From Prunella strophiata (lineage: Eukaryota; Chordata; Aves; Passeriformes; Prunellidae): DNA of 64,000 bases. The stretch spans positions 3,463,006 to 3,527,005 of the forward strand of contig JAZBQD010000019.1 in the NCBI GenBank assembly GCA_036583965.1, in the 5' to 3' direction. Below the pieces are notes generated by a model. That model was given only the letters and a program-made list of their open reading frames with translations. It made no database searches and was not told where the DNA came from. A program made the position numbers and the translations under genes. Below, in pieces: positions 1 to 9,670 of the stretch (within the stretch, counting starts at the first letter, position 1; the number at the start of each line of letters is the position of its first letter).

Positions 1-485
1 GGGGAAAGCAACTTGTGCTTGGAGTGTTTGGCTGCAGTGAGGGGCAAGTTGAGAGCACATCCCCCAGAAATGGGGGGGTCTCATGGCTGATCCACCTCCC
101 TGGGTCCTGCATCTCCCACCCCCTGGGATTTGAAGCTTTAAATAATCCATGGGACCAAGGAGGGTTTTGTTTCACATCGAGGGTTCTCTAAAGCAAACCA
201 GATACTTGGGAGTGCTGAAAAAAATTCAAACCCAGAGAATATATTGATTTTTGAGGCATGACTAATTCTTTACTAATTCTGGAGGAGCCAGGGTTGCATG
301 GCCAGGCATCACAAGGCTGTGAGTGAGGAGATCTGTGCCTTACATCTGTTCCAGCCCTGCTCTGGTCCCAGCAGGCAGAGCTGGGAGCTCAGTGGCCACA
401 CCTCAGTGTCCTGTGAGTCACCAGGGGATGACTCTGAGGAGGAGCTTTGTGTGCAAAGGGCTCCAGCTCCCACCCCTGGGTGCTG

Positions 486-606
486 AATCACTGGAATCAT
501 GGAATGGTTTGGGTTGGAAGGGACCTTAAAGGCCATTTTGTCCCATGGGCAGGGACACCTTCCACCAGGTCACGTTGCTCCAAGCCCCACCCAGCCTCAC
601 TCATCA
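486..606 (-). mobile_element. CR1 LINE 3' fragment
   Basis: The + strand reads as the reverse complement of the avian CR1 tail: 'tggtttgggttggaaggga', then 'ccatgggcagggacacctt' and the GTTGCTCCAAGCCCC block. It is a truncated 3' end copy with no coding capacity. Confidence 0.85.
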
Positions 607-707
607 TCCTTGCTGCAGCTTGGGTTATTTAAATTAAGGAATTAATTAGATCTGATTTTGACTTCTGTATCCACTGACTTTTGGTCAAATATTTTTCTTT
701 ATCATCA

Positions 708-770
708 TGTGTTGGGTTGGACTCAATGATCTTTGAGGTTTCTTCCAACCCTGTAATTCTGTGAATTCTG
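708..770 (+). mobile_element. CR1 LINE 3' end
   Basis: This is the sense CR1 tail 'gttggactcaatgatcttt' ... 'ttccaaccctgtaattctg'. It ends in two copies of the ATTCTGTG octamer, the typical CR1 3' microsatellite. It is a very short 5'-truncated insertion about 100 bp from an oppositely oriented copy. Confidence 0.85.
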
Positions 771-1481
771 TGTCTTGCATAACTGAAAGTACAAACCTCA
801 TGGCATTGGAGCAGGATAAAAACCCAGGCAAAGCTTTTTGGTTAATGTTTGAAGCCTTGGAGTAAAATCCTGAAAACAGCAATACACATTTTCCATTAAA
901 ATCTTTCTTCCCAAAGACATCTTGAGGGAGTCTTAGGGAGGAAGGGAAAACCAAAACCTGTGCACTGAGGAATTCACACAGCCCTGTCTGCCACAGGCTC
1001 AGGGAGCTGCAGCTCCTCGTGGATCATCAGGGATCCCTTCAGCTTTGCTGGCTTGAATCCTCTCCAGGTCCCTTTGCCCTAAAACACCTCCAAAGGCATT
1101 GCAGTGTCTGTTTGCTGTGGGCTGGGTGCTGTGAGAGGCAGCTGAGCAGCACTCCCTAATTAAGTGCATTTCTTATGTCCTAATATTCCTAATATCTATT
1201 ACTTAATATACATTAAGTATAATGTACATATTTCCCTGAAATACTCAATTTCCAGCCATTCTCATGAGCATCCCTGGCATTTTTACACCCTCAGGTTTAG
1301 TCTGAATTCCAATCAGAGTGTGATAAGTATTGCATGAAGCTGAAGGATGTTAAAATCCAGGCTGGAGCCCCAGAGGAGAGGAGGCTGCCCTCTTTTAAGT
1401 GAAATCTTTTAGATAAGCAGAGTTGAACCAGAGGAATTTATACTAAAATTAATCAGAGCCAAAGTCAACAGGTTTTTGCTC

Positions 1482-1502
1482 TTTTTTTTTTTTTTTTTTT
1501 TT
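1482..1502. repeat. Poly-T tract (about 21-22 T)
   Basis: An uninterrupted T run follows 'gtttttgctc'. No flanking retrocopy could be recognised. Confidence 0.9.
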
Positions 1503-2019
1503 CCCTTTAGCTGAGCTGCTGCCTAAAAGCAGCAATTTGTACCTCTGTAATGACACCAATTAGAGGGTGCATCCCTTAGTAACCTTTGGTCAGCCCTGAA
1601 TTGTTCAGGGAGGTGGATTACATGGTCATTGTGGGTGTCTTCCTACTGAAATCCTCTCTTCTGTTTGATTCTAATCTAGTCCAGTCTATTCCATTCCATT
1701 CTAATTCCCTTCATTTCTTTTCCTTCCCTTCCCCTCTCCCAGCAGCACGGTGCAGCAGATCCGGATTTCAGCACAAAAACACTTTGTTCTTTTCCATTGC
1801 TTCAGGCTGTGGAGCCCATGGAGCAAAGCAGGGATGATTCAACCTCAAATAAAAATCGGGTTTGTTGAAATTCCAGCAGAGCCCAGAGCCCATCCTCTGC
1901 CGGGTGAAAGCAAAGCTTTTTTTTGGCTTTTATTTTTTTCACGGGGAAGGAGAAAACGTTCAGAATTAAAAATCCAATCGGTGTTTTACCGAGCTGCACT
2001 AAAGCTGGGGGGATGGAGC

Positions 2020-2430
2020 CGTGAGCCACATCTGGCGAGGAGAACATCTGGCGGGTGGGCAGGGCAGGGAAACGGGACCCGCGCAGGGCACAAACCGCCA
2101 GAAAAACCAAATATTCCCTGCTAAGCTCCCCCGCTGGTGATGTCAGCGCTGGCGAGGGGAATCACCCGCTGCCGTGGGCTGTCACGGGTGTCCCCGGCCC
2201 GGCACCGCCCCGTGCCCGCCCCGGGCGGGTCCCGCCGTGTCCCGGGCGGGAGCCCAGAGCGCCGCGGAGCCGCCGCACGCAGGTGAGGATGCGGCTCCCG
2301 CCGGGATCCCGGGGGGAACAGGGGATGAAACACCAAAATCCTTGGGAAGGAGGGGCTTGGGGTGTGCTCGGGGCTCTGGGACAGGCGGGAGCTGCGCGGG
2401 CTCCGCGGTTTGGGGAGCACGGGAAGCCCC
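2020..2430 (+). promoter_or_regulatory. LGALS3: CpG island, LGALS3 promoter
   Basis: G+C and CpG density jump here relative to the AT-rich flanks (for example the segment 2194-2280). The island ends in a 5' splice site at 2283 and lies upstream of the LGALS3 coding exons in the same orientation. No TATA box is obvious. The transcription start is inferred to lie within about 2150-2230 and is not pinned by a motif. Confidence 0.65.
2200..2282 (+). other. LGALS3: LGALS3 non-coding exon 1 (5' UTR), start approximate
   Basis: The CpG-rich segment ends in a good donor, CGCACGCAG|GTGAGG, at 2282/2283. Mammalian LGALS3 also has an untranslated exon 1 ahead of a tiny coding exon 2. The 5' edge is a guess; only the donor is seen. 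Confidence 0.5.
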
Positions 2431-2433
2431 GGC

Positions 2434-2600
2434 TGGTTTTAGGGGTGATGGAGGGATGGGGACAGGGGGAGCTCCAAGGGTGTTTGCAGCTCCTGGGAGG
2501 CTGGCACAGCCCAGAAAATCCCTCAGTGGTTTTAGGGATAATAATGGGATGGTGGACAGGGGGAGCTCAAGGGTGTTTGCAGCTCCTGGGAGGCTGAACA
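2434..2600. repeat. Two-copy imperfect tandem repeat, period about 93 bp
   Basis: The block 'tggttttaggg ... acagggggagctc ... gtgtttgcagctcctgggag' starts at 2434 and again at 2527. The second copy has small indels. A shorter related piece with 'ccaaaatccttg' occurs at about 2333 and again near 2612, so the array may once have been longer. Confidence 0.8.
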
Positions 2601-2974
2601 ACCCTGTCTGTACCCCAAAATCCTTGTGGGGTGAAGAAAGAAGCCCGTTATAATAAGCTGGCATTGGAAGACAGCAGATACTGATTGGACTTTGTAAGAA
2701 ATGCTTCTTAATACGAGGCATTTTTATTTTTCTGTTCTACCAGTTACGTTTAGGAGTGGATAGGTTTATTTGAATTCTGCAGGAATGTCGCCAAAGGGGA
2801 GAGAACTGGTGTTCCTTTCCCAAAATTGGAGTTTTTTTCCCACTTGGTGTGAGCATAGGGAATGTTTGGGGTCAGCTCTGGGATGTTCCCTGCAGCTGAT
2901 CCTCCGGGGCAGGGAGAGCTCAGTGAGTTTGAGCTCAGCTGCCCCAAAGCTGTTGGAATCAGAGCTCAAGTCCT

Positions 2975-3345
2975 CGATGAGGAGCAGCTGAAGGAGCTGG
3001 GAAGGGGCTCAGCCTGGAGCAAAGGAGGCTCAGGGGGGACCTTGTGGCTCTGCACAGCTCCTGCCAGGAGGGTGGATCTGGGAGGGATTCAGGCTCTGCT
3101 CCCCTGGGAACAAGAGACAGGATGAGAGGAAAATGGCCTCATGTTGCACTAGAGGAGGTTTAACTGGATTTTGGGGAAAATTCCTTCATGGGAAGGGTTG
3201 TCCAGCCCTGGCACAGCTGCTCAGGCAGTGGTGGAGTCCCCAACCCTGGAGGGATTTAAAAGCAGATGTGGCACTTGGGGACACAGTGCTGGGGGACTCG
3301 ATGGGCTCACAGGGCTTTCCCAGCCACTGCTGCTGTGATTCTCTG
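2975..3345 (+). mobile_element. CR1 LINE fragment in LGALS3 intron 1
   Basis: The CR1 3' UTR region is in sense orientation: 'gctcaggggggaccttgtgg', 'ggttgtccagccctggcaca', 'ggagggatttaaaagcagat' and a terminal 'tgctgtgattc'. It is 5' truncated, with no ORF2 sequence remaining. Confidence 0.85.
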
Positions 3346-4492
3346 CCATCCATCCCTGGGCCACTGCTGAAGGTGGGAGAAAACCCCAAACCCCTCCCCA
3401 TGGCAGCTGGCAGATAACCCAGAGGGCATTTCCAGAGAGCTCCAGTGACAAGAGGAGGTGGCACTGGGCTCCCAGCCTGGCTGCAGAGGGTTGGTGGGGT
3501 TTGGGGATTTTGCTTACAGACCCCAAACTGCCCAGATGTGTCCCCAGAGCTGCCTGGGGGACACGAGGCTCTGCCAGCCTGTCCCATGGGGGCTGAGGGA
3601 ACAAATCTGCTGCTCCCTGGGGTGCTCCAGGGGGATCATGCAGGACCTCCCCTGGAGCACAAGGCACTGGCAGCAGTGGAGCAGACCTGAGCTGGCTGTG
3701 TGTGCCCCCCGGCCTCACCTGCCAAACCCGAGGGCTTTAGAAAGAGCCCAGAAGGCAAATAAAGCTCTGGGAGATATGGGCTGCTCAAACATTCCTGGCC
3801 ACTGGATTTCTGCCTTAAAAGCCCGGTGGGCTCAGGAGAACGAGGGTTTGCAGGGAGAGGAGGGATTTGCCGGCTGTGAAACCTGGGGGTTTGTTATTCC
3901 CGAGGCAGGGCAGCCCCACCTCCTGCGGGCTTTGTGCATCCCGACGTTTCTTTCAAAGGGAATTCACCCTCTCTGTTTTAAAATTGGAATTTTCCTTCTC
4001 TTCCCCCGTTTCTGGCTCTCCCCTTTTTCCTTCACTTATGAATGCTCCCTTTGATGGGAGGAACCCAGCTCGGGCTATTCCTGTGCCCAGGCAGGTGTGT
4101 GCTCTCCGTGTGTTTGTTTGTGGACTCACAGAACTTGCAAAGCAGCTTTTCTCTGCCGTGTCCCTCCCACGGTGCCCTCCGGCCGGAACGGGACAGTTGT
4201 GGCTCCATGGCAGGAGAAAGGGGACCTGTGTGGGTGGCTGTGCCACCCTCCTGTGCCCATTCCAGGCCATCCCGAGTGTCACAGGGTGGCTGCGTGTCCC
4301 CGGTGTGCTGTGCTGGATTTGCAGCCCCTGGCTGATGCTGCGCCTGCACCCCCGGGGATCCCGTTTGGGGTTTTTTTATGGAAATGGAGATGCTGGGGAG
4401 GTGAATAACGCTGGGGGTGTTGTAAGCTCAGAGGTGGATTTCATCCCGAGGGCTCAGGCTGCTCCCAGCAGTTTGTCCCGTTTGTCCCACAG

Positions 4493-4546
4493 GTGTTGGA
4501 GCAGGATTTGTTCTTTGGCACCGGAGCTGTCAGCTCTGCTGGGCAG
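4493..4546 (+). other. LGALS3: Candidate extra LGALS3 5' UTR exon
   Basis: A pyrimidine-rich acceptor (TTTGTCCCACAG|GTG) at 4492/4493 and a near-consensus donor (GGGCAG|GTACGTG) at 4546/4547 bracket 54 bp. It sits about 135 bp upstream of the ATG exon. It would be untranslated or an alternative leader. No transcript evidence is available. Confidence 0.3.
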
Positions 4547-4640
4547 GTACGTGATGGCAGCTCAGCAATTCCCAATGATTGCCACTCTAAACTGTGACTC
4601 CCCTCAAAAATTGGTCAGGTTAAAAATGACTGATGGTTCC

Positions 4641-4676
<36 letters not shown>

Positions 4677-4679
4677 TTT
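4641..4679. repeat. (TTTTC)n / poly-T tract at LGALS3 exon 2 acceptor
   Basis: Repeated TTTTC units run into about 19 T and then the AG at 4680-4681. It forms an unusually long polypyrimidine tract directly before the exon containing the start codon. Confidence 0.9.
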
Positions 4680-4681
4680 AG

Positions 4682-4704
4682 GAAAAATGTCAGACGGTTT
4701 CTCT
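4682..4704 (+). CDS. LGALS3: LGALS3 exon 2, start codon exon
   Basis: The acceptor AG is at 4680-4681 and the donor GTAAGT at 4705. The coding part 4687-4704 reads MSDGFS, matching the 18-nt first coding exon of vertebrate galectin-3 (MADNFS in human). It ends in phase 0. The start is chosen by this match. Confidence 0.9.
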
Positions 4705-6872
4705 GTAAGTATGGATTTCTTTAAAAACCCATGGGGGCTGTGGCTGTGGCCTTGAAGCAGAGATTTTTGGCTGGGATGGGAGGGAACACATCCTTGCTAA
4801 GCTGCTCAATCCCCAAACCCTCTCCAGTTCTGTCAGCAGCTTTCTGGAAAAACCCAGGGAGCAGCTGAGAGCTGAGCTCTTGTCCTTGGCCTCGCTGCAG
4901 CTGCCAAAGATGGACTTTGGAGAGCTCAAAGTGACCCCAGGAGGAATCCCCCCAGCTGACCCTTGTCCTCTCCTCTGTCCCCAGTTATCTGATGCCTTGG
5001 CCAACAGCAACAACCCAGCCCCCTGTGCCCCCCCAGGCCAGGGCTGGCCCTCCTGGGGGAACCAACCAGCAGCTCCTGGTGCCTTCCCAGGCTATCCTGG
5101 AGCACCAGGAGCTTATCCTGGAGCACCTGGAGCTTATCCTGGAGGACCAGCAGGACCAGGAGCATATCCAGGAGCACCATGGAGCCTACCCTGGAGCACC
5201 TGGAGCTTATCCTGGAGCACCTGGAGCTTATCCCTGGAGCACCTGGAGCTTGCCCTGGAGGACCAGCAGGACCAGGAGCATATCCAGGAGCACCTGGAGC
5301 ATTCCCTGGAGCTCCACCAGCAACGGGGCCAACCCCAGGACAACCATCCAGTGGCTCTGGATTTGGGCCTTCTGCTCCTCAGGGGGGACCAACAGCTCCT
5401 CAGGGAGGACCAACAGCTCCCCAGGGAGGACCAACCCCTCCAATGGTAATGGCTCCATCATGCTGAGGGTTTCTGTGTCCTCAGTGGCTGATTTTGCTTG
5501 GCCACGGGGCTGGCTGTCCCCAGGGGTGGCATTGGGCTTTTGGCAGGATTTTTTGCTGACACCAAGTCCTCTGTTGTCTCCCTAGAACGTCCCCTTTGAG
5601 CTGCCCCTGCAGGCAGGACTCGTCCCTCGGCTGCTCATCACCATCACTGGGACTGTGAACCCCAACCCAAACAGGTACTGGGGGGTCCAGCCCCCAGGGT
5701 GGGGGGCTTCCATGGGGCACTGCTGGGTGGAGCAGGGGGGCTGGAATTTGCTTTCCATTCCTGAATAACCCCTGCCTGGTGTAGCATCAAATATTGCAAC
5801 AAACAAATGTGCAAATGCCCTGTTGTTGCCTTGTGGGGTTCTCTCTCTGCTCTTTTTGGGGAGCCCTGTAACAGAGTCCAGGGCTTTTGTGGCAAAAGCA
5901 GAAATTCCATTATTGTTTTTGCAGGTTTTCACTGGATTTCAAGAGAGGGAATGATGTTGCCTTCCACTTCAACCCCCGCTTCAACGAAGACCACAGGGAA
6001 GTCATTGTCTGCAATTCCATGTTCCAAAACACCTGGGGGAAGGAGGAGAGGACAGCTCCCAGGTTTCCATTTGAAGCTGGAAAACCCTTCAAGGTAACCA
6101 AAAAACCCATCCCAGCTCAGTCTCAGTGCACCAAAAGCACTGAGAGGATTTGGGCAACAAGACTTGTGTAAGGACAATGATGCTTTTGCTCAGAAATCAG
6201 CTCCCAGGGGTGTTTCTGGGCAGCCACCCCATGTGCTTCCCTGGCTGTCCCTACAGCACCTTCCCAGCTCTTCTGACCCCCCCCAGGGGGGCATAAACTC
6301 CCCTGTTCTGGTATCCCCATGGATTATGAAACCCTCTTATTTACACTGTAGTTCTGCACAGTGGTTGGACAGGTTCCTGTAACAGTGTTTTCCCTGCTGG
6401 CAGCTCCTCACGAGGTGTTTTTTTCCTGCAAAGGAGGTTCACAGTGTGGAGTCTTGCTTTGAGAGACTGGCATGGGGATGAGGAGGCAGAAACTGGGCTG
6501 GAACACGGAGGAGGGAGAGCCCAGGAGAGTTTTGGGAAGGCAAAGGTCACTGGTGTTGCAGCTGAGCTGCTGCACCAGCTCCTCCACATGCCCCAGGGCT
6601 GGACTCAGCTGGCAGCAGCCTCCAGCCAGTGCCAGCCTGCTCGGGTGTGTGCCTTAAAACTTCTCCTAGAACAAATCCAGCTGGGTTTTGGGGCTGATCT
6701 GGGGCTTTTGTTTCAGCTCCAGATCCTTTGTGAGACGGATCACTTCAAGGTGGCTGTGAATGATGCTCACTTGCTGCAGTACAACTTCCGTGAGAAGAGG
6801 CTGAACGAGGTCACCAAGCTCTGCATCGGGGGCGACATCGCCCTCACCAGCGTCGTGCCCACCATGATCTAA
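4687..6872 (+). CDS. LGALS3: Galectin-3, five coding exons, frame broken in the repeat exon
   Basis: Galectin-3 is the chimera-type galectin. Its C-terminal domain binds beta-galactosides on glycoproteins, and its Pro/Gly-rich N-terminal tail drives self-association. It works outside the cell, in cytosol and in nucleus. Coding segments: 4687-4704 (MSDGFS, the phosphorylatable N-tip), 4985-5445 (repeat tail), 5586-5674, 5925-6093 and 6717-6872. The last three give about 138 residues of lectin domain with the galectin signature HFNPR at 5970-5984, the VIVCNS strand, WGKEER, and a C-terminal [12 protein letters not shown]. All splice sites are GT/AG, and phases agree everywhere except in the second segment. 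That segment is 461 nt, two more than a multiple of three, because of an extra A at 5179 and an extra C within 5232-5234. Read literally, translation leaves frame in the tail and hits TGA exactly at the 5445/5586 junction, so no lectin domain is made. Assembly error and true loss of function are both possible. Confidence 0.93.
4985..5445 (+). CDS. LGALS3: LGALS3 exon 3, collagen-like N-terminal tail, with two +1 insertions
   Basis: The exon opens [13 protein letters not shown], then [19 protein letters not shown], then repeats of the nonapeptide PGAPGAYPG and GGPAGPGAY. It closes with three APQGGPT units and PTPPM. The donor is ATG|GTAATG at 5445/5446. The repeat can be followed in frame 2 up to about 5178, in frame 3 over 5180-5231, and in frame 1 from about 5235 to the donor. 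This is the sign of two single-base insertions rather than random decay, since each segment between them is intact. Confidence 0.88.
5090..5330 (+). repeat. LGALS3: Coding minisatellite, 27-bp unit (PGAPGAYPG type)
   Basis: Tandem GGAGCACCTGGAGCTTATCCT-like units, with variants coding GGPAGPGAY, fill this stretch of exon 3. They encode the intrinsically disordered tail. Near-identical units make the region prone to slippage, to length polymorphism and to read-mapping error. Confidence 0.9.
5586..5674 (+). CDS. LGALS3: LGALS3 exon 4, start of lectin domain
   Basis: The acceptor CCTAG is at 5585 and the donor AG|GTACTG at 5674/5675. The exon is 89 nt long. It reads [20 protein letters not shown] then TGTVNPNPN, the first strands of the carbohydrate-recognition domain, and ends in phase 2 inside an Arg codon. 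Confidence 0.93.
5925..6093 (+). CDS. LGALS3: LGALS3 exon 5, sugar-binding core
   Basis: The acceptor TTTGCAG is at 5924 and the donor AAG|GTAACC at 6093/6094. The exon completes the split Arg and reads [19 protein letters not shown], then [20 protein letters not shown]. The galactose-contacting set H-NPR, N, W and E-R is complete. Confidence 0.95.
6717..6872 (+). CDS. LGALS3: LGALS3 exon 6, C-terminus and stop
   Basis: The acceptor TTTCAG ends at 6716. The exon reads [20 protein letters not shown], then [20 protein letters not shown], and ends in PTMI with TAA at 6870-6872. It is closely similar to other galectin-3 C-termini. Confidence 0.95.
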   Translation, partial: LQILCETDHFKVAVNDAHLLQYNFREKRLNEVTKLCIGGDIALTSVVPTMI

Positions 6873-6972
6873 CTGGGGGGGACTCTGGGCAAACTCGGAG
6901 CTCTTTTGGGGTGTAACACAAGTGCCTTCCCACCAGCTCACTGTGAGGTAATAAAACATTTAACCTGTAAAA
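6873..6972 (+). other. LGALS3: LGALS3 3' UTR with AATAAA
   Basis: A short 3' UTR with a canonical poly(A) signal AATAAA at 6950-6955, 78 nt after the stop codon. Cleavage is expected 10-25 nt downstream. Confidence 0.8.
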
Positions 6973-7276
6973 CTGGGTGTCAGTAATATCTCCAAAGACA
7001 CGACGTGCTCCAGGCGAGCTGAGTTCTGGTGTGGAAGGAGCTGAACTCCTGCTGCAGAGACAGCAACAAAGAGTTTGGTTTCTGTGGAGAGGAACTGGGG
7101 GAAGCAGTCTGTGCCATTCTGCCCCTGGTCCTGTCAACAGGGGCAGCAATCCTCCAGGAAGCACAGGGGAAACCTGACAGCCTCTGAGCCTGCCCAGGAT
7201 GAGGTGTGGCAGGAGAGGGTTCAGAGCTGGAGGAAGCAAAAATCTCTCTGGAGGAAGCAAAATCTCTCTGCTAGAC

Positions 7277-7991
7277 TGTGTCGGTGTCTCTCAGTACCTC
7301 GAGATGACCCCGAGCAGTTAGAAAGTCTCTGTGTTCTTGCCCGAGAGACCGAAGAAGGAGTCAGGAGCTTCTTGTGCAGTTTTCAAGGTTGTTTATTGTT
7401 GCTTATCTAACATTTTTTCCCCTGGCCAGCCGAGGTCCATTCAGCAGGCCAGTTCGGAGTGCACTGCCCACCTCTGGGGCGGTGCTGTCTTTTTACACCA
7501 AAAAACCACGTGTACATTATTTACCATTCTTTTCCAATACCTATCACCCATGTCACAGGGTCTAGCTCTACTCTAAACCAATCCAAAAGTGCCACCATCA
7601 CCCAGAAGATGGAGGGCCTGAAGAAGAAGAAAGAAGGGCAGAACACGCCCAAATTCCTCCATCTTGGCCCCCGAACCCTTATCTAAAAAATCCTAAAATT
7701 CTACATTTTCACTCTATGAAAAACTTATTATTACTCTACTTAATTTGTGTGGCTTGTAATTCTTCATATAAGGTTGGTAATCTTTTCCATGGCTCAGGAT
7801 CCAAGGCACAGGGGTCTTGGGCTCTGTGCCAAGGTCTCTGAGCCCCCTGCCAGGGGCTCGAGCCATCTAGGACAGTCAGAGGAATGTCTTGACTTCCGAC
7901 AAGACTGTGGCTGGAGAAGCCATCCCTGTCCTTCCTTTTTGGGGGCCCAAACCAGGAACATTTCCCACCCCAGGGAGATCCCATCCCTACA
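7277..7991 (-). mobile_element. Solo LTR of an avian endogenous retrovirus-like element
   Basis: Read on the - strand the element starts TGTAGGGATG and ends CGACACA (TG...CA ends). It carries AATAAACAAC at 7398-7389 followed by a U5-like 'ctccttcttcggtctctcgg' segment, so a U3-R-U5 layout is visible. No gag, pol or env sequence lies beside it, and I found no clear target-site duplication (flanks ctagac and agtgtt). It sits in the roughly 1.6-kb gap between the convergent 3' ends of LGALS3 and DLGAP5. Family name not assigned. Confidence 0.65.
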
Positions 7992-8369
7992 AGTGTTTCA
8001 TACTCCACAGAACGGGGCACGAGGCTGGTGCTGCTCCCCACTCATCACCCCTGTGTGAGTCAAGAGCAATTTCAAGGGTGGGGAGGTTTATTGGCAAGTT
8101 CAGTCCGTGAGTCAGGCTGGTAAAAAAAGAAAACAGAAGTATGTTCCCTTTGCTGTGAGTCACTGCAGTCTTGTCTGGAAAACAAGAACAGTGCAACAGC
8201 CACCACTGAAGTTTCCAAAGCTTTCTCTGACGTGGCTCATGCTGTTTTATAACAGTGACTCCTTTTATACTCTGAGTGCCAAGTTACAAGCAGAGTCCTT
8301 AAAATTTCCAGCAGATGCAGCAGTCTAGAGCAGCACACTGCTACCACCAGCATGGAGGAAGCTGTGGCT

Positions 8370-8510
8370 GCCCCAGCCCTGGAAGTGTTCCAGGCCAGGT
8401 TGAATGGGGCTTGGAGCAGCCTGGCCTATGGAAGGTGTCCCTGCACATGGCTGGGGCTGGAACTGGATGGGCTCTGAGCTCCCTCCCAACCCAAACCAAT
8501 CCTCAGCAGA
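8370..8510 (+). mobile_element. CR1 LINE 3' fragment
   Basis: A sense CR1 tail: 'ggaagtgttccaggccaggt', 'gaatggggcttggagcagcc', 'ggaaggtgtccctgcacatg', 'ccctcccaacccaaaccaat'. It lies just beyond the inferred 3' end of DLGAP5. Confidence 0.85.
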
Positions 8511-8569
8511 ATCATTAAAAGAATCCCTAGAACTGGAGTTAGAAATTAAGAAAATGGATTCCAGCACAC

Positions 8570-9670
8570 ATCAGCTTCCTCTCTTTATTCAGTGTAATCA
8601 GTACACAACTTCCAGGTTAAAACTTAAGCCAGATGAGCTCCCCTGGCAGTGGCAGCAACAGTTTCTGCTGAGGGACTGAAACCTCTGCTTGGTTTGGGAT
8701 CAAGGCTGCTGGAAGGATGTGTGTGTTACACTCAGGTCACCGGTACAAGAAGAAGCCCAGTGAGGTACTTGTTAAAAATATAACAACTGGTGGTGCTGTA
8801 ATGCTACTCCTCAAATCCACAGTCTGCAGAACTGGCATGTTCCCTAGGCACAAATATCTTACAGTGTGAATGGGGAATGCACAAGGAACAAGATGAGAGA
8901 AGAGACTGAGCATAAACATGTCAAAAACAAGTAGAAAACACGGGTCCTTAAGATACTCAATAGAAAACTGCATCCTTATAGGAAATAATATCAATGCCTA
9001 TTTCAATACATCACCAAGAAAAGGTATTATCTGACTTAGCAATCCTTGTTCTGAGTTAGTTTCTGGTATTACAAATCCAGTGGTTGTTACACAGCAGGAA
9101 AACTTTCCCAGGAAAGAATTGCAGGCAGCCAGCCCTGCCAGAGCTGGTGCTGAGGCAGGTGTTAACACAGCAGACACTGCAGCCTGGGGGTGCACAGGTA
9201 CCCCAGAGCATGGCAGAGTGCTCTGGGAGGGAACAGGCTGGGTCTCAGCCCAGAAGGTGCCCTCCCAGCAGACACAGGGCACAGCTGGTGGGGTGGGCAC
9301 CTTGCAATAACAATAAGACATGAGGTCAGTCAGATCAGGGTAGAAAAGCTTAAAGGTGAACAGTTTTACAACCTGGAGGAGACAGGAAATACATTAAATG
9401 ATACCAACATAAAAATGCTTCAGGTTGCAGTCAGAATTTACAGCCAGAGGATACAGCAGGGATCACCAGAACACAGCCCACTACTGCTGCACAGCAGAGC
9501 TTGGTGCATCACAACTGCACCACCAAATGACACAAACCCCATTATCAGATCCATTACCACGGGAACTCCTCCTCTCTCAGCACAGTTCCAGGGTAGCAGA
9601 CTGTGTTCCAGATACCCTCTGTGGGCTTCCTGTTCATACAATTGACATATTTTGCATTTAGAGTCACTTT
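8570..9670 (-). other. DLGAP5: DLGAP5 3' UTR, end approximate
   Basis: The stretch runs from the DLGAP5 stop codon (9671) to an AATAAA on the - strand at 8589-8584. It has no open frame of note. The distal end is inferred from the first convincing poly(A) hexamer. Another TTTATT on the + strand near 8088 could serve a longer transcript. Confidence 0.5.

Larger units (their letters stand above)
1..2020. other. Non-coding flank upstream of LGALS3, possible distal MAPK1IP1L 3' region
   Basis: No open frame here resembles a known protein. The stretch holds two CR1 fragments (about 486-606 and 708-770), a run of about 22 T near 1482-1502, and an AATAAA hexamer at 1848-1853. By conserved vertebrate synteny the gene to the left should be MAPK1IP1L on the + strand, so part of this could be its 3' UTR, but nothing in the sequence proves this. 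Confidence 0.35.
2283..4681 (+). other. LGALS3: LGALS3 intron 1
   Basis: This intron lies between the CpG-island exon and the ATG exon. It contains an imperfect 93-bp tandem duplication (2434-2600), a CR1 copy (about 2975-3345), and a candidate extra 5' UTR exon (4493-4546). It ends in a roughly 40-base TTTTC/poly-T tract directly before the exon 2 acceptor. The long open frame at 3867-4724 shows no recognisable protein. Confidence 0.5.

Noticed and set aside
3867..4724. 285-residue open frame upstream of the LGALS3 start
   Set aside because: No family resemblance; it runs through the intron poly-T tract and ignores the well-supported exon 2 boundaries.
5134..5343. Trp/Ser/Cys-rich and Leu/Glu/Gln-rich repeat proteins in alternate frames of the galectin exon
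   Set aside because: These are other-frame readings of the 27-bp LGALS3 minisatellite; only the Pro/Gly/Ala/Tyr frame matches the family.
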